Positions 1-8,878 of a stretch of 46,395 nt of DNA are shown here, in pieces. A program made the position numbers and the translations under genes. Source of the stretch: Stagnihabitans tardus (GTDB taxonomy: Bacteria > Pseudomonadota > Alphaproteobacteria > Rhodobacterales > Rhodobacteraceae); contig NZ_JAABNR010000024.1 in assembly GCF_009925085.1 (NCBI RefSeq), positions 1 to 46,395 on the forward strand, written 5' to 3'. Position 1 is the stretch's first letter; every line of letters begins with the position of its first letter. Below the pieces are notes generated by a model. That model was not told where the DNA came from, made no database searches, and saw only the letters and a list, made by a program, of their open reading frames with translations.

Positions 1-535
1 GGAGGGCGCTGCCCTCCCCCCGGACCCCCCTACCCGCAAGGGAGGGCCGCTGGCCCTCCCTTGACCCACCCGGGAATATTTGGGCCAAGGTGAAAGGGGG
101 GGGGGCTGGCAAGTTGCGTTGTCTTGTGGGCGCTGAGGTCGTGCGGGTGGGCTCCAGCACGCGGCGGCGCGGGAGAGTGATGCCTTGGGGGGGGGGGCTG
201 CTTCCGGTCCAGGGGATTGCGGTCTTGGCGCGTCATGTGCTCCGCAGGCTTGGGGCGTCTGAGCTCTTCATGGGCAGGCCTCGTGCAGGAAGCCTGCAGC
301 GCTGGCCACTTGCAGGACGCCCGCAGCGCGTGCCGCGTCAAGGGATATGCCGCTTGCGGGCGCCGTGCCGCGCCAATGTCAGCCCTCGGCCGGACAGTTC
401 AGGACCTCTGCGCTTTTCAGGGCTTCTCCGCATGCAGGCCCAGTGACGCCCGCGCTGGCCTCGGGGTCGGCGGGGCAGGGGGGAGGCATTGAATGCGACG
501 GCGCAGTCGGCAGATCCCCCGCTGGCAGCGGGCCC
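1..535. other. GC-rich intergenic region with hairpins and G-runs
   Basis: I see no gene here. Two GC-rich stem-loops lie at 1-17 (arms GGAGGGC/GCCCTCC, loop GCT) and 40-60 (arms GGGAGGGCC/GGCCCTCCC, loop GCT). Such hairpins are common after Rhodobacteraceae genes, and these may close a gene left of the window. Two long guanine homopolymers follow at 96-105 (G10) and 187-197 (G11). Overlapping reading frames in this stretch have no recognisable composition and look like GC-rich spurious frames. Confidence 0.5.
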
Positions 536-955
536 CTAGCGGAGGCCGAATTCGGCCATGGCCTCGGCCAGGCCCGGGGGCAGGGCCTCCTCCCTTGGCC
601 TCGCGCGGGCCAGGTCGCGGGGGGCTTCGTCGGGCGAGAGATAGCGCCAGCCCTGGAAGGGGCGGCGGGCGGCGGGCTCTGTCCGGTGTATCTTGGTCTC
701 CAGCACCAGGGCGCAGCGTTCGATCCCATCCGCCCCCATCCGCCGGTCGAGGTCCAGGATCTTCTGCCGCGCCAGGATCACGCCCTTGATGACCCAGTAA
801 AGCGAGCCCTCCAGCACCTCGGCCTCGCGCTTGGGCCACATGCGGGTGATGTGCTCGGCCGTCCCGGGCCGCCACTGGGGCGCCATCTGGGTCTGCCACT
901 GGGCCAGGTCTTCGACGCTTTCCGCGCCGACGCAGAGTTTCAGGATGTGAATCAT
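536..955 (-). CDS. DUF1489 family protein
   Basis: A 139-residue protein starting MIHILKLCVG, the characteristic N-terminus of the alphaproteobacterial DUF1489 family, followed by a segment rich in Trp and charged residues (DLAQWQ, YWVIKG). I chose the ATG at 953-955 because the family begins at this motif; the reading frame upstream is low-complexity. The function of the family is not known to me. No signal peptide or membrane segment is visible, so a cytoplasmic protein is expected. It is divergent from the ribonucleotide reductase gene, sharing about 200 bp of upstream DNA. Confidence 0.8.
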   Translation of the reverse strand: MIHILKLCVGAESVEDLAQWQTQMAPQWRPGTAEHITRMWPKREAEVLEGSLYWVIKGVILARQKILDLDRRMGADGIERCALVLETKIHRTEPAARRPFQGWRYLSPDEAPRDLARARPREEALPPGLAEAMAEFGLR

Positions 956-1158
956 GGGGCTGAGCATAGGGCGGGGGGCGACGGCGGCAAGGGGGGCAGT
1001 TCCGCCAGCAAGGGAGATTTGCCTTGAAAAGCGCCCCGCGCCGGGCAAAGGTTTTTTATTATCTCTCGAGACCGCGCCGGGCTGGACCGCGGCGCCCTCG
1101 GGCCCTATGTAGCGTCTCTCCGACAGATACCCACAAGACCTGCGACAGGAACCCCGCG

Positions 1159-3435
1159 ATGTCCCGTTTCCATGCTCCCATTGCCGAACAGATCTGGGAT
1201 ATGAAATACCGCCTGAAAGAGGCCGATGGCACCCCCGTCGATGGCACGGTCGAGGACACCTGGCGGCGGATCGCGCGGGCCTTGGCCTCGGTCGAACAGG
1301 ACCAGGCCCTGTGGGAAGACCGCTTCTATGCCGCGCTGGAGGATTTCAAGTTCCTCCCCGCAGGTCGCATCACCGCAGGCGCGGGCACCGGCCGCGCCGT
1401 CACTCTGTTCAACTGCTTCGTCATGGGGACCATCCCCGACACGATGGGCGGCATTTTCGACGCGCTGAAAGAGGCGGCGCTGACCATGCAGCAGGGGGGC
1501 GGCATCGGCTATGACTTCTCGACCATCCGGCCGCGGGGCGCGGAAGTGAAGGGCGTCGCCGCCGACGCCTCTGGCCCGCTGTCCTTCATGGATGTCTGGG
1601 ACGCCATGTGCCGCACGATCATGTCGGCGGGCTCGCGCCGGGGCGCCATGATGGCGACCATGCGCTGCGACCACCCCGATATCGAGGCCTTCATCGAGGC
1701 CAAGAAGGACCCCGCAAGGCTGCGGATGTTCAACCTCTCGGTCCTGGTCACCGATCCCTTCATGGCCGCCGTCAAGGCCGATGGGCCTTGGGAGCTGGCC
1801 TTCGGCGGCCGCGTCTACAAGACCGTCCAGGCGCGCGACCTCTGGAACCGGATCATGCGCAACACCTATGACTTCGCCGAGCCCGGGGTCATCTTCATCG
1901 ACCGGATCAACACGGCCAACAACCTTGGCTATGTCGAGACCATCGCCGCCACCAATCCCTGTGGCGAGCAGCCCCTGCCGCCCTATGGCGCCTGCCTTCT
2001 GGGCTCGGTCAACCTCGCGGCCCTGGTGACCGATCCCTTCACCCCCCACGCCCGGATCGACGAGGCCAAACTGGCCGACCTGGTCGCCATGGCCGTCCGC
2101 ATGATGGACAATACCGTCGACGCCAGCCGCTTCCCCTTGCCCGCGCAAGAGGCCGAGGCCCGGGCCAAGCGCCGCATCGGCCTTGGCGTCACGGGGCTCG
2201 CCGATGCGCTCTTGATGGTCGGCCTGCGCTATGGCTCGGATGAGGCCGTGGCCCAGACCAGCGCCTGGATGAAGGCGATTGCGCGGGCCTCTTACCTCGC
2301 CTCGGTGGGGCTGGCGAAAGAGAAGGGCGCCTTCCCGCTCTTCGACGCCAAGGCCTTCCTGGCCTCGGGCAACATGATGGGCATGGACGAGGATGTCCGC
2401 GCCGAGATCGCCACCCATGGCATCCGCAACGCGCTTCTGACCTCGGTCGCGCCCACCGGCACGATCAGCCTCTTTGCGGGCAATGTGTCGTCAGGGATCG
2501 AGCCGGTCTTCGCCTATGCCTATACGCGGAAAGTCCTGCAAAAGGACGGGTCCCGCACCGAGGAAGAGGTGGTCGACTACGCCGTCCGCCTCTGGCGCGA
2601 GCTGAAGGGCGACGCGCCCCTGCCGGATTACTTCGTCAATGCCCAGACCCTGGCCCCCCTGGACCATGTCAAGATGCAGGCCGCCGCCCAGCGTTGGGTG
2701 GACAGCTCGATCTCCAAGACCATCAACTGCCCCGAGGACATCTCCTTCGAGGACTTCCAGGAGGTCTATCTCTCCGCCTGGGACCAGGGCTGCAAGGGCT
2801 GCACGACCTATCGCCCCAATGCGGTGACGGGCTCGGTCCTGACCGTCTCGGAAAAGGAGCCCAAGCCCGAGGCCCAGCCCCAGACCGGCGGCGAGGTCGT
2901 CTACCTGTCCGAACCGCTCGATCGCCCCGCGGCGCTGGAGGGCCAGACTTACAAGCTGAAATGGCCGGGCAGCGAGCACGCGCTTTACATCACGATCAAC
3001 GACATCCTGATCGCGGGCCACCGCCGCCCCTTCGAGGTCTTCATCAACTCCAAGAACATGGAGCACTACGCCTGGACCGTGGCCCTGACGCGGATGATCT
3101 CGGCGGTCTTCCGGCGCGGCGGGGATATCTCTTTCGTCGTCGAAGAGCTGAAGGCGGTCTTCGATCCGCGCGGCGGGGCCTGGATGGAGGGGCGCTATGT
3201 GCCCTCGATCCTGGCGGCCATCGGCGGGGTGATCGAGCGCCACCTGATCGCCATCGGCTTCATCGCGGGCGAGGGCTTGGGGCTGAAGTCCGACCCCAAG
3301 GCCGAGATCGTCACCAGCCTGGCGAAGGCCGAAGGAGCGCCGAAAAGCGTTTGCCCCTCTTGCGGGTCGCATGCGGTGCAGATGAAAGAGGGCTGCATGA
3401 GCTGCAACGACTGCGGCCATTCGAAATGTGGCTGA
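1159..3435 (+). CDS. nrdJ: Adenosylcobalamin-dependent (class II) ribonucleoside-diphosphate reductase
   Basis: This 758-aa enzyme reduces ribonucleotides to deoxyribonucleotides using adenosylcobalamin as radical generator, so it needs no separate small subunit and works with or without oxygen. Visible hallmarks are the first redox cysteine in FNCF (C86), the NPCGE active-site loop (N266, C268, E270) followed by LPPYGACLLGSVNL, and a late GTISLFAGN-type loop. The C-terminus carries a cluster of cysteines (CPSCG, then CMSCNDCG, then SKCG), the zinc-ribbon-like redox tail common in the long proteobacterial class II enzymes. I chose the ATG at 1159 (MSRFHAPIAEQIW); the frame is open upstream to 1024 but that part is not protein-like. 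No cobalamin riboswitch was recognised in the 200-bp leader. Confidence 0.93.
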   Translation: MSRFHAPIAEQIWDMKYRLKEADGTPVDGTVEDTWRRIARALASVEQDQALWEDRFYAALEDFKFLPAGRITAGAGTGRAVTLFNCFVMGTIPDTMGGIFDALKEAALTMQQGGGIGYDFSTIRPRGAEVKGVAADASGPLSFMDVWDAMCRTIMSAGSRRGAMMATMRCDHPDIEAFIEAKKDPARLRMFNLSVLVTDPFMAAVKADGPWELAFGGRVYKTVQARDLWNRIMRNTYDFAEPGVIFIDRINTANNLGYVETIAATNPCGEQPLPPYGACLLGSVNLAALVTDPFTPHARIDEAKLADLVAMAVRMMDNTVDASRFPLPAQEAEARAKRRIGLGVTGLADALLMVGLRYGSDEAVAQTSAWMKAIARASYLASVGLAKEKGAFPLFDAKAFLASGNMMGMDEDVRAEIATHGIRNALLTSVAPTGTISLFAGNVSSGIEPVFAYAYTRKVLQKDGSRTEEEVVDYAVRLWRELKGDAPLPDYFVNAQTLAPLDHVKMQAAAQRWVDSSISKTINCPEDISFEDFQEVYLSAWDQGCKGCTTYRPNAVTGSVLTVSEKEPKPEAQPQTGGEVVYLSEPLDRPAALEGQTYKLKWPGSEHALYITINDILIAGHRRPFEVFINSKNMEHYAWTVALTRMISAVFRRGGDISFVVEELKAVFDPRGGAWMEGRYVPSILAAIGGVIERHLIAIGFIAGEGLGLKSDPKAEIVTSLAKAEGAPKSVCPSCGSHAVQMKEGCMSCNDCGHSKCG

Positions 3436-4048
3436 TGCGGGGGGATTGCGGTTTTCTGTCGGACCCACGATAAAATGTCCATTTCCCGGATGATTTGACC
3501 ATTCCGGCACAGGATTAGTGACCTCCGGCTGCGACGCAGTCGGTGGTTTCCTACTTAATTCAATGGCTTGCGGGTCTTGAGGGTTTGCGGATTTTTCGTC
3601 ATGCTGTCCGGGGGGCTTCTCGTGGTCCGGATTGTGAGCCGCTGCGGCAAGTGATCTGCGGTGTGATGCCAGCAACACGAATGTCGGTCATTGCTTCGGC
3701 GCCTCTGAACGCTGCCAACCGGTTCTGTTCTCGGCAATACTGTGGGGCGCCTTGAGCTTTGACGTTGAGGCGTCGCAAAGGGCGGAGACCGGACTTTCGC
3801 CGCGGTCGCGCAGACGCCGCCGATTTTCGGCGGAAGCGGACACTGGACTTCACATAGCCCTGCCCAACGTTTAGTCTCGGGGCAGAATTCCGACGAAAGG
3901 CAGTGCGGCGTGGCAGCCATATGTCTGGCGATTGTGATCTCTCGATCGCCTCGCAGCACGGACGAATTGAAATCGACGCGAACGACGGGAAGTGTCGTTT
4001 TTTTGCGGGCGTACTAACGGTATTCTCGAGCGCAAACACGTGGGAGAC
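3436..4048. other. Intergenic region with an IS21-type end fragment; no gene seen
   Basis: About 610 bp between the reductase gene and the ATPase cassette. The first part (3460-3605) is a copy of an IS21-type end also found at 45029, listed separately. The rest has no recognisable coding content. It contains a run of G/C-rich imperfect repeats around 3780-3850 (CCGGACTTTCGCCGC, CCGATTTTCGGCGGAAGCGGAC) that resembles intergenic repeats I recall from Rhodobacteraceae. The promoter of the following cassette presumably lies at 3860-4040, but I see no clean -35/-10 pair. Confidence 0.5.
3460..3605 (+). repeat. IS21-type element end fragment, copy A (direct repeat of 45029-45172)
   Basis: The first 56 bases match 45029-45084 at 54 positions, and similarity continues with scattered substitutions to about 3605. 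The block contains repeated short motifs (GATAAAATGTCCATT, then GATGATTTGACCATT), the sort of multiple terminal repeats present in IS21-family ends. No istA or istB remnant follows this copy, so it is a solitary end. It marks the left side of the AT-richer ATPase cassette. The alternative, a transposase-binding end of a Tn7-like element, is less likely because copy B is followed by istB and right-end remnants. Confidence 0.6.
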
Positions 4049-4282
4049 ATGCGCGTGGAAGACAAAGCAGAGACGGCAGATACGCCGGAAATATTTCTTA
4101 TTGCACTAGGAGAAAGTCTTAAGGGAAAGGAGGGCGTCGATGTCGGTATGGCGGACATCCTTAGCACTCACATCCTGAAAGCGGCGCCCGCGCAGAACGC
4201 CGTAAGTCAGGCCAAGGATGCGATGCTAAAACTTGCAAGCGAACGTGCTACTCCTCCCAAACCTGAGGTGACGAATGACTGA
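4049..4282 (+). CDS. Small protein of unknown function, partner of the SMC-like ATPase
   Basis: A 77-residue protein that I do not recognise. The frame is open from 3992, but ATG 4049 is preceded by GGGAG at a normal distance, so I prefer it. The sequence is mostly helical in character (EIFLIALGESLKGKEGVDVG, then ILKAAPAQNAVSQAKDAMLK) with a Pro/Lys-rich tail. It has no cysteine cluster, signal peptide or membrane segment. Its stop overlaps the start of the ATPase gene (ATGACTGA, ATG at 4275), so the two are translationally coupled and probably form one complex. Small partners of this kind sit next to ABC-type ATPases in several bacterial conflict systems; that role is inference here. Confidence 0.65.
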   Translation: MRVEDKAETADTPEIFLIALGESLKGKEGVDVGMADILSTHILKAAPAQNAVSQAKDAMLKLASERATPPKPEVTND

Positions 4283-6752
4283 TCCTTACCTCCTTCAGTC
4301 TTTGAGCCTTTCCGGATTTCGCGCCTATCTCGAACCGAAAACGTTTGATTTCAGCAGGAAGCGTTGCCTAGCGATCTTTGCGCCGAACGGGCGCGGCAAA
4401 TCCAGCGCCATCGATGCGCTGGAATTCATGTTCTCCAAGGACGGAACGCTCGAAAGGCTTGGGCAGCGCGCAATCAACAACCAGGCTGGACCCATGGCAT
4501 TGGCCCACAATCTGGCTGAGGAGAGGAAGATTCTGGCGGCGGTTACGATCGGCGTGGTCTCGGGCAAGAATTCCACCAACGGCAGCCGAGCGGCGACGGG
4601 GGCGAAGCGACCGATACCGGCGGTGGCCGCGACTTTGAACGACTGTTTTGCGGTGTCGCCGATCATCCGCGGGCATGCGCTGCGCACGTTCGTTGAAATC
4701 CATACGCCTGAACAGCGATACACGGATGTCGCCAAGTGGCTGCAGCTCGGCCCGCTGGTTGAAGTACAGAAGAACATTCGCGCGCTGCGCACGCAGGTGA
4801 AGGCCGCCGCCGAGGACGAGACGGCGCTGCAGCGCGTGGACACCCAGCTTGCCAGGGAGACGGCCCAGGCGGTGAAAACCTGGGATGCGTCGGCAGTGCT
4901 CTCCCACGCCAACACGCTGGTCCTGGCGCCACTCGATCCGTCGCTAGTGCTGGCGGCGCTGGCGGCCGACGATATGATCTATCTCGAACTGGAATCGCGC
5001 GCCAAGGCTGAGGAAAACAAGATCGGGCTTGCAGGACTGCGCCAGATCCGCAGCGCGGCTGCCGCTTTGTGGGCGGAGACGACGGACACGGAGGGCGGCG
5101 AGGCTGTCGTCAGAGGTGCGATTCCGACCTTTGATGCGGCTGTCGCGGTGCTGTCGGCGGCTGAGAGTAAAGAAACGGAAGAGCGCGGCAAGGCGGCGAG
5201 TAGCGTGTTTCAGGCTTTGTGGAAAGCCGCGGCACCGCTTTTTGCCGAAGGGATAGCGGCACCTGACATTTGCCCTGTCTGCGCGACACCTGTCGCGGAC
5301 ACGGCGGCTGGCAGCGCTGAGACGATCCGGGAACACATCTCCAAGCACCTGGAGGAGTTGGCGGACTACGCTGACGCCAAGAAGGCGCTCGACGAGGCCA
5401 AGACTGCGGCAACCAAGGCCCATACCCAGTTGGTAGCGGTTCTGCCGGGGTTGATTGGACATCTTGGCGACAGCGAGGCGGAACTGAAAGCTGATCTTAC
5501 CGCTTATCAAGGAGCCATTGCCGGCTGGCCTCAGACCGCCATTCCGGGCTCGACCGATATTGTCGCGGCAATTGCCAAGCTACTTTTCACGCTCGATCAG
5601 GCCATAGCGGACATCGAATCGAAGCAAGGCGACCTTACCTACATCAAGGCCAAGGCGAAGATCGATCGTTTTCTAGAGCTGCAGACCGAGCGGGACCTTG
5701 CGCTGCGGACGCGAGATGAACTGGGGAAACTCTCAGACGCTTTGACGGCGCAGGCGACGATTGTCTCGGCCGAGATCCGCAAGAAGGTGCAGGCCTTGCT
5801 CGACAAGCTTCAGACGCCGATGAACGATATTTACAAGCTGATCCAGGGCGCTGGCGCCACACCAATCCGGCTGGAGCTGCCGGCGGAAGACGACACGAAC
5901 CAACAGCGGCTCAACCTCCTGATCGACTTCGCCAAGAACCGCACGGGCGTGCAGCCGGGCGGCTACTTGAGCGACTCACAGATCCATTCGGTTGCGCTCG
6001 CGCTGCGCATGGCGGCGATCAAGCAATTTAATACAGGCGCACCCATCATTGCGCTCGACGACATCGTGACCTCCTATGATGCGGATCATAGGCGCACTAT
6101 CGCAGGGCTCATCGCCACCATGTTCGGCGACTGCCAGATCCTGATCACGACTCACGACGAGCGATTCTTCAATTATCTGAAGGATCAGCTTGAAGCGAAG
6201 ACGTGGCACTTCACCCGGATCATTGGTCTCGACCCGGCCTACGGGCCGCGTTTCGCTGATCATAAGGTCAGCGATGAGATGATTGCGGCACGTTGGGCGG
6301 CGGGCCAGTCGGCAGCCAATGAGATGCGGCAGGCCGAGAAGGAATGGCTTCTCGGCATCTGCCGAGATTTCGGGGTCAGCGTCCGCATCCGGCCGCTAGA
6401 TAGGGCCTACTCCTACGAACGCAGCGAGTTGGCTTCGGCGCTTGCCGGCCTGCTCAAGGATGCCAAGCTGGTGCCGGCGCTGGTGCCGGGCGTCAACAAC
6501 CGGTTCCTGGACAGTTTGGTGAAGGGCGAGGTCGAGAACTTTGGCAGTCACTTCCAAGACGGGCCCTATGGCGACGGTTCTATGGGTGACGAGAAAGCGC
6601 GCTGGGAGGAATTCAAGAATTTCCGCAGTCAGTTTGCATGCAAGAAGTGTAGCCGAATGAAATTCCAGCGGCCCTTCACTCTGAAAAAGCCGGTCTGCGC
6701 TCATGAAGGCTGTGAGGCTCAGTTCGAGTTCGCGGTGGCACCGGCGCAGTGA
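4275..6752 (+). CDS. SMC/Rad50-like ABC ATPase with zinc hook and C-terminal zinc ribbon
   Basis: An 825-aa SMC-type ATPase. The N-terminal half-domain has Walker A APNGRGKS (36-43). A long helical insert rich in Ala, Glu, Gln and Lys carries a zinc-hook-like CPVC (C333, C336). The second half-domain has an ABC signature LSDSQ (565-569), Walker B IIALDD (D595, D596) and the H-loop TTHDE (H627). A further domain of about 190 residues follows and ends in a four-cysteine zinc ribbon (CKKC at 789-792, then two cysteines near 808 and 813). Such a layout suggests an ATP-gated clamp acting on nucleic acid, as in Rad50, RecF-like and defence ATPases. It is shorter than RloC, and I could not place an anticodon-nuclease triad in the tail. 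Base composition is clearly less GC-rich than the neighbours, suggesting transfer. Confidence 0.85.
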   Translation: MTDPYLLQSLSLSGFRAYLEPKTFDFSRKRCLAIFAPNGRGKSSAIDALEFMFSKDGTLERLGQRAINNQAGPMALAHNLAEERKILAAVTIGVVSGKNSTNGSRAATGAKRPIPAVAATLNDCFAVSPIIRGHALRTFVEIHTPEQRYTDVAKWLQLGPLVEVQKNIRALRTQVKAAAEDETALQRVDTQLARETAQAVKTWDASAVLSHANTLVLAPLDPSLVLAALAADDMIYLELESRAKAEENKIGLAGLRQIRSAAAALWAETTDTEGGEAVVRGAIPTFDAAVAVLSAAESKETEERGKAASSVFQALWKAAAPLFAEGIAAPDICPVCATPVADTAAGSAETIREHISKHLEELADYADAKKALDEAKTAATKAHTQLVAVLPGLIGHLGDSEAELKADLTAYQGAIAGWPQTAIPGSTDIVAAIAKLLFTLDQAIADIESKQGDLTYIKAKAKIDRFLELQTERDLALRTRDELGKLSDALTAQATIVSAEIRKKVQALLDKLQTPMNDIYKLIQGAGATPIRLELPAEDDTNQQRLNLLIDFAKNRTGVQPGGYLSDSQIHSVALALRMAAIKQFNTGAPIIALDDIVTSYDADHRRTIAGLIATMFGDCQILITTHDERFFNYLKDQLEAKTWHFTRIIGLDPAYGPRFADHKVSDEMIAARWAAGQSAANEMRQAEKEWLLGICRDFGVSVRIRPLDRAYSYERSELASALAGLLKDAKLVPALVPGVNNRFLDSLVKGEVENFGSHFQDGPYGDGSMGDEKARWEEFKNFRSQFACKKCSRMKFQRPFTLKKPVCAHEGCEAQFEFAVAPAQ

Positions 6753-6941
6753 GATTGCTCTTCCGATATTGGCATGCCGGATCATGCTGCAAGATGTCAC
6801 CGATGGCCGGTTTTAGGAAGCTGGACAGCAGAGAGAACCGACCCGACGAGAGGCAGGTCAGGGCCGGGTGTGTCGATGATACCAGGATCGTCGCAGGGGG
6901 CGGAAAGCGGTCGTTCTAGCCTGCAAGTCTTGCTTCGCCGT

Positions 6942-8069
6942 TCAACCCATCCTGCGCAAAGCCAGGGACATCGCGATTTGGCCAACGGCCAGGGCCAGAA
7001 TGCTTCCGACCAAGACGGGTGCAGTTGATGAGACAACTGGTGCAGCGGCTGCAATCAAAGCGACAAGAACGTAGGGCCAACCCGAGGACAGCGGAAGGCC
7101 GTGGGTGGCCAGGGACACAAGGGTGACCCCGGTCATGGCGCAGGCCGCCCCCAGGGCAAACACCCATGGCGCGGGCCCGGCCAGGTCGATGTGATGGGCA
7201 AGATAGACCGTCCCGGCCCCCAGGCTTGCGATCCCCAGGTAGAGCGGAATGTGGCCATAGGCCCAGAGCCGCAGGCTCCGCCCGGCCGCGGCATCTGCGA
7301 TGTGCCGTTCGGCATTGCCGCGGGCGCGGCGGAAGTAGCCTATCCAGTAAAGAAAGCCTAAGCCCGCCCCCATCAGCGCCACGGCAAGCGTATCGCCGTG
7401 CAACTCGGGCCCATGGTCCAGCGCATGGACCGCGGCGGCGGCCGTCTCGCCCAGAAGGATGATGGTAAAGAGACCAAACCTTTCGGGCAAATGCTCCGGG
7501 TGTGGCGGTGCGTGATGGGTCTCACGCGCCACAAGGAAGGGCGTCGCGACGTCGAGCAAAAGGGCCAGCGCCCAAAGCGTCTGGCGCAGCGTCGGCTCGA
7601 CCCCGATCGACCCGGCCCAGAGCGCGGCCTGCACGGCGTAAATCGCCCCATAGATCGTGCAAAGACGGGAAAGCCCGGGCCTGCGGATCTCACGCAGGTA
7701 ACCCAGCATCAGCAGGGCCTTGAACCCGGCCACGCCCCCGGCAAAGGCCCAGGCGCGGGCACCCGAGGCATCGCTGGCGCCGTAGGCGATGAAGACGACG
7801 GCAAGGATCTGGGCAAAGCCGATCGCCCATTGGTCCGGGCGGTCCTCGTCAAAGCGGCTGGCGTGGAACGTGTGCCCCAGCCAGAGCCACCAGAGGACAA
7901 GGAACAGAAACCCGAACTCTGCCAGGCCCGCCCAGTCGTAGTGATGCGACAGCGCACCGCCAAGTGCTGCCACCGCGACCACGAAGACCAGGTCGAAGAA
8001 CAGTTCGAACCAGCTGGCCTTTCGGCCTTCGGCATGGGTCAGGACAGCAGTCTGAGGGGGATGGTTCAT
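6942..8069 (-). CDS. Low temperature requirement protein A (LtrA) family membrane protein
   Basis: A 375-aa polytopic membrane protein of the LtrA family. It begins with a soluble stretch and the family hallmark WFELFFDLVFVVA, followed by roughly a dozen hydrophobic segments. A conserved interior segment HLPERFGLFTIILLGE is also typical. The molecular function of the family is not established. I chose ATG 8069 (MNHPPQTAV), preceded by GGGAG on the minus strand; a longer frame starts at 8132 with non-conserved residues. It is the last gene of a minus-strand run that begins with the F420-type oxidoreductase gene, 59 bp after the PfpI-like gene. Confidence 0.88.
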   Translation of the reverse strand: MNHPPQTAVLTHAEGRKASWFELFFDLVFVVAVAALGGALSHHYDWAGLAEFGFLFLVLWWLWLGHTFHASRFDEDRPDQWAIGFAQILAVVFIAYGASDASGARAWAFAGGVAGFKALLMLGYLREIRRPGLSRLCTIYGAIYAVQAALWAGSIGVEPTLRQTLWALALLLDVATPFLVARETHHAPPHPEHLPERFGLFTIILLGETAAAAVHALDHGPELHGDTLAVALMGAGLGFLYWIGYFRRARGNAERHIADAAAGRSLRLWAYGHIPLYLGIASLGAGTVYLAHHIDLAGPAPWVFALGAACAMTGVTLVSLATHGLPLSSGWPYVLVALIAAAAPVVSSTAPVLVGSILALAVGQIAMSLALRRMG

Positions 8070-8128
8070 GATGGCTCCCAAGGATGTGGAGAGGCCGGGC
8101 CGGGCGCCCTTGACCCGGCCCGGTGCGT

Positions 8129-8866
8129 TCAACGGCCCAGCGTCTGGACGACCAGTTCAGCCGCCGCCCCGCCCGAGAACTGCTGCTGGCCGGTGATCAA
8201 GTTGCCATCGCGCAGCGCAAAGGCCTTGAACATCGAATTCACCACGAAGTTGGTGCCTTCGAGCTTCTTCGCCTCTTCCTCGATCCAGAAGGGCTGGATC
8301 TTCTGGCCCACCCAGGCGTCGGCGAAGGCCTCTTCGCTGTTGGCGAAACCGGTCCAGGTCTTGCCCTTGACCAGCAGGTCGCCGTTCGACAGGCGGGTCT
8401 TCAGCAGGATGCAGGTGCCGTGGCAGACGATCGAGACGATCTTGCCCGCCTCGTAGGCGCGGGCCACGAAGGCATGCAGCGCGGTGTCGTCGATCATCGT
8501 GACCATGGGCGACTGACCCCCGGCCAAGAAGACCACGTCGTAGGCCGTCGGGTCCACCTCGGCGATGGATTTCGTACCTTTCAGGAGGGCCGCATGGGTG
8601 GCGGATTTTTTGAAACCGAGGGAGATCAGGTCATGGGCGGAATAGCCCGACGCATCCTCGGGGTCCGAAAACCCGTCGGCCACCAGATCGCCGCCCTTGG
8701 GGCTGACGATCTCGATCTCGTAGCCGGCTTCCGAGAAGGTCCAGTAGGGATGGGTCAACTCTGCCCACCAGAAGCCCACGGGCCAGCCGGTGGTGGAAGA
8801 GGTGCCGGGGTTGGCGGCGATCATCAGGACTTTCTTTTTGGTATGCACGTCGATGGAGGCAGACAT
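8129..8866 (-). CDS. DJ-1/PfpI family protein (type 1 glutamine amidotransferase-like, HchA-like)
   Basis: This 245-aa cytoplasmic protein has the class I glutamine-amidotransferase-like fold of the DJ-1/PfpI superfamily. The nucleophile elbow is SIVCHGT, with the catalytic Cys at C148 next to H149, and a conserved acidic residue lies in WWAELTHP (E36), the pattern of HchA-like members. Relatives act as glutathione-independent glyoxalases or protein/nucleotide deglycases on methylglyoxal adducts. The neighbours, a GFA-family protein and a monooxygenase-like protein, fit a reactive-carbonyl role, but the substrate is inference. It starts 12 bp after the ABM-domain gene ends, so co-transcription is likely. 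Confidence 0.88.
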   Translation of the reverse strand: MSASIDVHTKKKVLMIAANPGTSSTTGWPVGFWWAELTHPYWTFSEAGYEIEIVSPKGGDLVADGFSDPEDASGYSAHDLISLGFKKSATHAALLKGTKSIAEVDPTAYDVVFLAGGQSPMVTMIDDTALHAFVARAYEAGKIVSIVCHGTCILLKTRLSNGDLLVKGKTWTGFANSEEAFADAWVGQKIQPFWIEEEAKKLEGTNFVVNSMFKAFALRDGNLITGQQQFSGGAAAELVVQTLGR

Positions 8867-8878
8867 TGTCTCGTCCTT

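Noticed and set aside
956-1158. Possible cobalamin riboswitch before the B12-dependent reductase
   Set aside because: No B12-box-like sequence or convincing fold was recognised in the leader; a B12-dependent enzyme need not be under riboswitch control.
1105-2418. Long minus-strand reading frame of 437 codons across the ribonucleotide reductase gene
   Set aside because: It is the complement of a clearly real gene; its translation is rich in Gly, Asp, His and Arg without family resemblance, typical of a GC-rich antisense frame. The same applies to long antisense frames over the oxidase, cyd and transporter genes.
4275-6752. ATPase as RloC/PrrC anticodon nuclease
   Set aside because: The zinc hook fits, but the protein is shorter than RloC and I could not locate the Arg-Glu-His nuclease arrangement in the C-terminal domain; the tail instead ends in a zinc ribbon.
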